Below, one piece after another: positions 57,101 to 64,000 of a stretch of 64,000 nucleotides of DNA. Both the position numbers and the translations under genes were made by a program. The stretch is from NCBI RefSeq assembly GCF_964204645.1, contig NC_134029.1, positions 18,804,450 to 18,868,449 of the forward strand, written 5' to 3'. Below the pieces are notes generated by a model, which was given only the letters and a program-made list of their open reading frames with translations, ran no database searches and was not told the DNA's origin. This DNA comes from Tubulanus polymorphus. Taxonomy: Eukaryota; Nemertea; Palaeonemertea; Tubulaniformes; Tubulanidae. Positions within the stretch are counted from its first letter, which is position 1. Every line of letters starts with the position of its first letter.

Positions 57101-60100
57101 TGGAAAAGTTTTGAAAATACATCTACTGATTAACTTGGACATGTGTTTGGCAAAACTTATTTTGAGGGTTAAATGTAACATGCACCTGCTCTGCTGTACT
57201 AGGCCCTTGGTGCACAAAGAAATTCACAAGTTAAAATCCCATATCTCTGGTTGAGTTGCCACTACTTACTTCATGTTTTCAATAACCATAACAATAAACT
57301 ATTCCATATTTACAGCTCAAATAATACAAATTCTGAATTGAAGTTAAATGATGATGATGATAATGTTGACAAGGATAACGGAGAGGATGAGAGTGATGAT
57401 GATGATTTACCAATGTTTTCACCGTGTACTGTTAATGGTAAGTTGATCTGTGACTGGTGATCATCAGATCTTTAAAGTTTTACCTGCAGGCTCACTCAAT
57501 TCATACTCATATTCAGTTAACCCCCAGGTTAAAGTTGATACTTGGTTCATGTTAATACTGCTCTATAAAACCAGCCCCTTGTATGTTATACAGGACCCTC
57601 TTTCATTACGGCAGGTTTTGATCAAACTTATCCCACTTTAGGAATACCAATTCCCGATTACCAACTTTCCACCAGTCTCCTATCAGGTTTACAGATTATG
57701 CTATTGCGGAATAGGTACAGCTTATTCTGGCTGAAATGAACTGCGCCAGAAAACCAGCCCCTTGTATGTTATACAGGGTCCTCTTTCATTACGACAGGTT
57801 TTGATTGAACTTATCCCAGTTTAGGAATACCAATTCCCGATTACCAACTTTCCGGTTTCCTATCAGGTTTACAGATTATGCTATTGCGGAATAGGTACAG
57901 CTTATTCTGGCTGAAATGAACTGCGCCAGAAAAGAATTGCGTTATTGATAGAAACGAATCGAAACCTGCCTTGAGGGTGTCTGGAATTGGACCAAATCCT
58001 TTTGATTTTGGTTCTCGGTATGCTGTCGCTTTGGGTTGATGATGACGCTTTTTTGACATGTCTATTACAGAGCCACAGTTCTCAAAAGGAGAAGTCGTCT
58101 GGGTAAATTTCAGAAACACATTTCACTGGCCGGCATTGATCAAGAACTGCTACGCGAAAAAACGGAAATTCGTTGTGTTATTCTTATCCGATTATGTCGA
58201 ACACAGTTCTCGAACTGGGTATGTTCCAAATTGAACAATTAGTCTGGGCCAGTTGCTCAAAGGTTGGTTACAGTTAGCTATTAGATAGTTGACATTGTGA
58301 CATTGGAAGTTCATTCTTACAATGGCATTTATCCGCCAGTTTTTTTTAACCAACCTTTGAGCAACTGGCCCCAGGTATCGAGAAAAAAGATGAAGAATGA
58401 AATATTCCGTAAAAGCTGCAATGTATTTAAGAAAACCATGTCCAGGGTAGGGTTTAGGTGAACGGATTTCGGTATTTTCATCAAAGGCTGTGGGTGGGTA
58501 CGAGGGACTTTCCCTTGCAAAAACTCCTTTTCACTTTGTCGAAATTTTTAATACTCTCTCGATGAATCATTTCACTCAGTTCTCTTATTTATTTAATGAG
58601 TCCCCTATGGCAAGTTTTTTTCTTAGTCAAAATACCGAATTTGCTTACTTCAGAGATATTGTTTCTCTTTTCAAAGACTGTCCATAACATATGATCCAAA
58701 AAAGAAGAATATTTTACCTTATAACGACGAGCGGAAAAAAGAGATTATCGTGAGTATCTTTCATATCCTTTGTTAGTTAGTTCAATTTGTAAAACGTTAT
58801 CATTCGGAATGTTCATGTTTCAGGAGGTCGGCACCAATTCCGATAGACAAAGGGATTTTGCGACTGCGTGGCAAGCTGCTGACGATTATTTCACCAAAAA
58901 AGCCCTCGGTCATGTGAACGTGTCGTCTTTTGAATATTTTGCGGAGCTAGGTATGATCGTGAATCGAAATGATTTGTCAAATGAAATTTAAGAATGCAAC
59001 AAATCTTCTGTTTCTTTATAATGATCAGTCTAGAGTCTATGAATGACTGCATTGCGATATTTATGGAATTTTGTTCTATCTGGCAGATTTGATTCCTGTT
59101 GCTAACAAGTTGAGCGTTAGCAACGATCAGTTGCTCGACTTAAACGATGATCTGTTGTCTGATGATCCACAGTCGTCACGAGTTGACGGCGACGAAAATG
59201 AAGAAGGTGTGAAACCTTTAGAATGCGTAGATTTCAATGAGAATACTGCCGGCAATTTACCCCAACGCATCCAGAAGACATTGGACTTACAGTAAGTATA
59301 ATAGAAATACGATTGGCATAAAATTTTGATTTCATATAATTGTCTACCGGCACCATTGCTGTGGAAATCGAGGATTCTGCATATGGCAGAGGCGAGGATC
59401 CGCTAGGTGTTGCTAGTGTCAATAGGCCTGATGATAGCTAGTAGTATTTAGAAAAAAGGTTGCTCGAAATATATATTATTTTACGTACCATAGAATTTTT
59501 CATATCCTGGCTGAATCTATTGTGGGATTTCTCTCATTATTTATCTTACACAGATATTGTGTATCTTCTCGAATCATCAAGAAGTTGACGGATGAAAAGA
59601 GCTCAAAAAGAGCCATCACTAATGGATGTTCAGACATCTGTTTCAGTGCATCTACACCGCAGTGCGGTGTATTAATCAGTGATGAACTATGCTAGTACAC
59701 CTAGTACATCGCAGTGAATCTATGTATTGATTAGATATTATACTTATTGAAAGATGGTCGCAATTGTCAAACATGTTGAAATATTAGTAACCAACCATAC
59801 ACAGCATTGAACGATGCACTGGGCTGGAATTTTTCAAAATTTTCAAATTATCCCTAGCACCATAGGGTAAGAATAAGTCAGAACTAACAGGGTTAAAGGG
59901 CATGACTGAAGGCGGGTGTAGGTCGGCCTTGCGACGGCTTGCGATTCACTGCGATGCGACTCACTGCGACTGCCAGCGACGATCGCCTCGCAACGACTCA
60001 CCGACCTACGCTACCTTGCGACTGCCAGCGACGCCAGTCGCAATGAGTCGCACATGTTCTACTTTCTGCGACACGACGCGACCGTCGCAACCGACCTGCG

Positions 60101-61364
60101 TGCTGTTGCGACTGGCAGCAACTAGTCGCACACAGTCGCTGACAACCGCATCGCAACCGACTTGCGTAGCCACTTGAGACGCAATGCGACAATCGTGTCG
60201 CAAGGCCGACCTACGCCCGCCTTTAGAGATGATGTTTTCGAAGCTTTTCAATTGATTGCATGTCTTCCTTTCGTAGATACGAAAAACGAAAGAAACGTAA
60301 CCAAGACCTGGTGACGTTTATACAGACCGATCCCGCGGTGAAAAAGCATCTATTCGAAATATACAACGGGACATTCAAATCGGAGATACACGAAAGATAC
60401 CAGAAAGATCCTGGCTCGGTAAAATACGAAGGTTCTGGCCCAATCGACGATGAAGACCAAGTAATTACAGTGCATGTCAAATAGTTTGAGTCTCTGAAAA
60501 TGGGTATTTGGATAAATCAGTAAAAGGATTTATTTTCATTTTAGTTGGAGGCTCTTTCTCTGACACTTGGAAAATGGCATCAGGAACTTCTGAGCTCCAA
60601 GGAAGACAAACCAGCGATTCCGCAGGCGGGATATGTGTTATCCGTCTGGCTGCCTGAGGTAACTTTAATCTAATGAAAGGAGTAGATGAAGTGATAATAT
60701 TATAAGGGCCTATTGTCATAAAAAAAATGTGGCCAGTGTAGTAGATGTGAAGGCACCCATGACTGATGCTTAAGGTCTGCAATTTGACATCTGAAAATTC
60801 AAAACTCTCAGTGAGTGATTTTCATTGATGGGCGTGATTTATGTTGGCTCTATTTATAAAGGAAGAACATCTTTCCTTGAGCTAATAGTTTATTCAAATG
60901 CTGAGCTAAGTTACACTGGGATGCCTAGGCCAGGCTGTCCCACAATATCAAGAAGAACAAAATTTCTTTTTTCCCCTTTATGGGTTTTACATCAACTGAA
61001 GATAGCTAATTAGTCTAATACAGTCTCGCCAAGATAATTGTTATATTACAAAAACGCAAATAATTTAGAATTAATCTCTTAAACCTACTGTCATTCATCA
61101 TTGATATTTGAAAGCTTAGATTGAAGTGGTGTTGGTTCTTTTCGAATTTTCTAGGCGATCGTTTATGGGATGCGAAGGAAGCGTCGATGCTCGACGAAAA
61201 AAGCGTGGGAAATATTTCGAAACGGAGTACGAATGACGAACGCATCGTCTGCTGCCGTACACAAACAGATGACCGAGTCGGTTGACGAAAACGATATGAA
61301 TCTTTACAAAGAAAAATTTGAATTCAAAATCAAAATGAAATTGCTCTCGAATTCCATGCTGTAG
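51189..61364 (+). CDS. PWWP3A/MUM1-family PWWP-domain chromatin protein (12 exons, 851 aa)
   Basis: Exons: 51189-51254, 54688-54776, 54874-54950, 55725-56865, 57316-57437, 58071-58218, 58677-58749, 58824-58950, 59087-59291, 60277-60460, 60545-60658 and 61155-61364. All phases agree and the frame closes at 61364. The N-terminus (DPVWFKQNGLWWVGRV to FENEDFFEM) is a Tudor/PWWP-like module. A long low-complexity middle with basic clusters (KRKRRKSTPRKLRPRR) and a 27-residue repeat array follows, then an acidic patch, a PWWP core (GEVVWVNFRNTFHWPALIKN), and a helical C-terminus (AWQAADDYF, KRNQDLVTFI, VKKHLFEIYNGT, WLPEAIVYGM). This order is that of vertebrate MUM1/PWWP3A, a nucleosome-binding factor recruited to DNA damage with 53BP1. 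The paralogue is not distinguishable by eye. The gene is head to head with ARAP. Confidence 0.88.
51515..51640. mobile_element. Short CAGGGGTT element with 5-bp duplication
   Basis: Left CAGGGGTTAGATT; the right end inverted CAGGGGTTGGATT. AAGTT stands on both sides (51510-51514 and 51641-51645). It is 126 bp, in the first PWWP3 intron. Confidence 0.7.
51646..54687. other. PWWP3 intron 1, remainder
   Basis: No exon supported. GAAGTAGACTG recurs (near 51975, 52055, 53530), as does GGGTGCAGTTTTTG-like sequence (near 52030, 52732, 53935, 54362), suggesting a loose, decayed tandem or dispersed unit of several hundred bases. Confidence 0.4.
55323..55615. mobile_element. piggyBac-like MITE, copy 5
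   Basis: Starts CCCTTTCAGCATGTC, with CTGCAGTGCGGTGTA and CACCGCATAGCGGTGTA inside; the right end CAGCTGAACGGG is decayed. The flanking TTAA is lost. In a PWWP3 intron. Confidence 0.65.
56084..56407 (+). repeat. Four 81-bp coding repeats in PWWP3
   Basis: Units start at 56084, 56165, 56246 and 56327 (about residues 198-305). Each encodes a version of SVSNICRSADVQAEKSSDVN followed by FV and five variable residues. The fourth is degenerate at its end. They are followed by looser FxSNEQxxNxC repeats to about 56550. Confidence 0.9.
57567..57933. repeat. Tandem duplication of about 183 bp
   Basis: CCAGCCCCTTGTATGTTATA occurs at 57571 and 57754, and the two copies stay in register to CTGCGCCAGAAAA. 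The second copy is 3 bp shorter. In a PWWP3 intron just before the PWWP-core exon. Confidence 0.85.
58071..58218 (+). other. PWWP-core exon
   Basis: Encodes EVVWVNFRNTFHWPALIKNC and KKRKFVVLFLSDYVEH, the beta-strands of a PWWP domain in which the signature tetrapeptide is HWPA. The next exon (58677-58749) completes the fold. Confidence 0.88.
58246..58374. mobile_element. Foldback with GGCCAGTTGCTCAAAGGTTG ends
   Basis: GGGCCAGTTGCTCAAAGGTT at the left is inverted at the right as AACCTTTGAGCAACTGGCCC; the arms continue GGTTA/TAACC. About 129 bp, in a PWWP3 intron. Confidence 0.78.
59636..59892. mobile_element. piggyBac-like MITE, copy 6 (decayed)
   Basis: TTTCAGTGCATCTACACCGC at the left with the CACCGCAGTGCGGTGTA block; right end CAGGG followed by TTAA at 59893. 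The left TTAA is lost. In a PWWP3 intron. Confidence 0.6.
59909..60223. mobile_element. GTCGCA-rich element with 27-bp inverted ends
   Basis: The left end AAGGCGGGTGTAGGTCGGCC plus 7 bases is inverted at 60197-60223 with one mismatch. The 315-bp element is packed with TGCGACT/AGTCGCA and CCGACCTACG/CGACTTGCG motifs in both orientations. GC-rich against AT-rich surroundings. In a PWWP3 intron. Confidence 0.8.
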
Positions 61365-64000
61365 TATATGTAGGAACAAAAATCGGGCGTATAGCTATTG
61401 TCACGACAAAGGCCCTAACTCTTTAATCGATTTGATATCTCTGTCAATTTTCAGTTTATCTTAAAACGATTTCAGAGTTATTCTTTATTGTGAAACTAGA
61501 ACAAGAAGTTCCCAAGATTCAGTTCTACAGTTTCGTTCGTTAAGTACAATTACAGTCATGTCTCAATACAATGCCCTCTAATTCACCCGCCAATCTCGCC
61601 CACCACCAGGATCTTGCCAAAAAATGAAATTTCCTGTCTAAAAGGCATAAGAGATTCTAAATTCATAGCATACTGTCACCTCAGTACTTTGTTCTTGTAC
61701 AATTGGTGCAAATGTATAGAGATTTGTCGTGATTTGACACCATTGGTAATGTCAACATATCGTTTATTCATATGTTTCTGTGTTTATTGAACTCTACTAC
61801 TTTATATATTGGTTTTCACTTATTGGAAATTCGTTGATATTTTTGTACACTTCTTTCAACTCATAGATGAATAAGAGCTTGGGCAGCAAAATACTTGGAA
61901 AATTGTATCTTTTGCCCAAAATGAAATAGCCTGATAATACTACTGTATGTACGATAAAGGATTGTAGTGCTGGGTAACAAAATTTTGTAAATGAAATAAC
62001 TGAATTACCATCTAGTCGTCAAGTTAAGATAAGATAACCATCTTGTGGTATTACAAGAAATGAGAAAGCTGATCTACAACTGGTTTCGCCATTAACAAAA
62101 CATTGATAATACATGTTGTCATTAGATATTTATTACGCAATGCAAGGTCAATTAAGATTGAGCGACAGGTTAAAATTATGATGGAATATTGTCACCGGTA
62201 ATATATGTACCAGCTAGCGACATATTCATTGGATGATAAACGCATGTTATGTACAGTATTTAATGAAATGATCTCTTGTGATAGTATAGATCTACTCGCG
62301 TATAGGCAGAATATCGCGATAAAATTATATGAAGAAAACAATTTATCTGCGGTTAACGTAATTGAGAACTGCTGTGAACTGTGAAAAAATAAGGTTGATT
62401 GTAGGTTTATAGTTTGTTTGCTCACTCGTAGCGGAAGCATTTAGAATTTAGATAGCATTTAGTGTCATACTTAAGTTTATTTCGTAAATATCCTTTTAAC
62501 ATCATTGATTATTACGATGATATGGTAACCGTTTATGACCGTTCAAGTCCAACGCGCACCAGGCAGGGAAACATTGAAATAGGAGACAGGAGCATGTTTC
62601 CGCACGTTTCCCTGTGTCGTGTGCCTCAGCGAGAAACGTGATTTTTGGAAACCATTTTTCTGAGGTCAAACGTGTTTTCCTGTGTCGTGTGCGTTGGGCT
62701 TTTGATTTCTGGGACAATCGTTGATGGCTATAAAGGAGATGAAGCGGTAGTCTGTCTATACATGTTTTCAAAAATTCATGAATTTTTGATGTAATTTGTA
62801 GATGTCGTAATCGCAATGCTTTCGTATCATTCTAGCTCGATGAATCTCGTGCTCGTGCAGTGGGGTATATATACTTGCATCTTTGTGGGTAGCTTACAAC
62901 TAGCTTTTGTTTTTAGGTGTAAATTGAATGTATTGTCGTTGCAAATACTGGGGCCGAGTTTCAAGCACTAAAAATATGCTTGATCCTTTCATATGTCTTT
63001 CTCCCACTGACATACCTAGGTCTACATTGGTTATTAGCTTGAAATTCCTGAGCATACTAGTACCCGGGTGCCTATAATGGCAACAGAATCAATTTCAGAC
63101 TTAAGGAACATTGCAAGATTACACCGAGCTTTTCTTTTTACTGTGAAGCACTTATGTTAATATATTTTGTAATGTTCATTATAGTGTAAGTGTATGTAGA
63201 CGTACTGTTATTGTAGACTGTATTGTGATTATGGCTCTTGTGATTGTTCGTTTGCCTGAAGACGATGGCATCCTGACTTTTCTTAATGGTCAGTGCTTGA
63301 GAATATCAATTTCTGACTTGATTTGTATTAACATATTTATAGATTATTTCCGAGTACTACCAATAACATACAATGTGTAAAATATTTCAAACTAGACCTA
63401 AAAAGAAGATATTTGTAGATGTGTAATTTGTAGATGTGTATTTTTTTTACTTAAGTCAAATTAGTTAAACATTATTCCGTCCTCTCCAAGCTAATGTAGC
63501 TCATGCCTTGCTAAAATGGAACCTCATAACAAAATCCTACTTTTAGGTTTATTACTTTATACATGTTTGGATTCCGAGTTGCTGGGTTCCACAAATATGT
63601 GATAATAAAATGAAACAGCAAATATCTATTTGAGATTCGAAAATGCAATATATGGTACTTATATGGTTCTTATATGTTAAGAAAAAATCTTTGCATGTTA
63701 AGGTTTTTTTTGGGCGCAAGCGCATCTTTAGATTTAAGGACCCGCTCTTAAGGTTGTAGTTGGATTATGAAAACTAGGCGAAATGAACCTAAAGATCATG
63801 TTGAAATTTTAAAGAAAAGAATCGTATGACTTATCCTACTTTTGAGGGACTTCTGATTGATACATACCGTACATTATTTTTGACGTAAACAGTATGTTAG
63901 TTAGGCTACTTGTTGGGAAATAAGATTTCTTATCTAAAACCATGAGTGCTCATCGTCATTGCTGATTTCAGTTTGTTGTCTTGAATCACTATCGGTACTG
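61365..64000. other. PWWP3 3' UTR and downstream sequence
   Basis: No coding exon recognised. AATAAA at 63604-63609 is one possible late poly(A) signal. An imperfect inverted pair near 62590-62695 (CGTTTCCCTGTGTCGTGTGC twice as a direct repeat around 62608 and 62671) is the only structure noted. Confidence 0.45.

Overview
The window is nuclear DNA of a metazoan, most likely a marine invertebrate; a lophotrochozoan is my guess, not something the sequence proves. The evidence is five multi-exon genes with GT-AG introns and animal-specific architectures (HMGB, ARAP, the MUM1/PWWP3 family), a ribosomal protein gene with a TOP-like start, long AT-rich introns, and a dense population of short inverted-repeat DNA transposons, SINE-like pieces and 5'-truncated non-LTR retrotransposons. 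There are no operons, CRISPR arrays, rRNA genes or convincing tRNA genes.

Layout. (1) 1-2207 (+): the last four exons of an HMGB-type protein, open at the left edge. (2) 6171-11864 (-): a seven-exon F-box/WD-like gene of 439 aa, convergent with HMGB. (3) 13180-16834 (+): RPL21, complete at 160 aa, with a noncoding TOP first exon; it is head to head with the F-box gene. (4) 19230-44338 (-): a 40-exon ARAP gene of about 1547 aa with a Pro-rich N-terminus, PH1, PH2, ArfGAP, ankyrin, PH3, PH4, RhoGAP, RA and PH5; it is convergent with RPL21. (5) 51189-61364 (+): a 12-exon PWWP3A/MUM1-family chromatin protein of 851 aa, head to head with ARAP across about 7 kb. That spacer holds CTCF-like motifs and a NRF1/CCAAT/YY1-like promoter cluster. 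Exon lengths and intron phases were followed through every junction, and all four complete genes close in frame.

Repeats. At least seven families of short nonautonomous elements can be delimited by hand: a TTAA-flanked piggyBac-like MITE (six copies, one split by a LINE); an element with AGCCGCGATCACAC-like ends and 3-bp target duplications (about five copies); a CAGGGTCCCTACAA element with 5-bp target duplications (two full copies); GGCCAGTT-type foldbacks; hAT-like CAGGGGCGGAT elements; a GTCGCA-rich element with 27-bp inverted ends; and several single foldbacks. Two different non-LTR retrotransposon 3' ends still encode the C-terminus of reverse transcriptase.

The genes do not form a pathway. 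Their roles are chromatin architecture (HMGB), ubiquitin-ligase substrate recruitment (F-box), translation (RPL21), Arf/Rho signalling at membranes (ARAP) and chromatin or DNA-damage response (PWWP3). I saw no clear new enzymatic system. The most unusual items are the transposon structures, the 27-residue repeat array in the PWWP3 protein, and a 30-bp copy of an ARAP exon end next to a LINE fragment.
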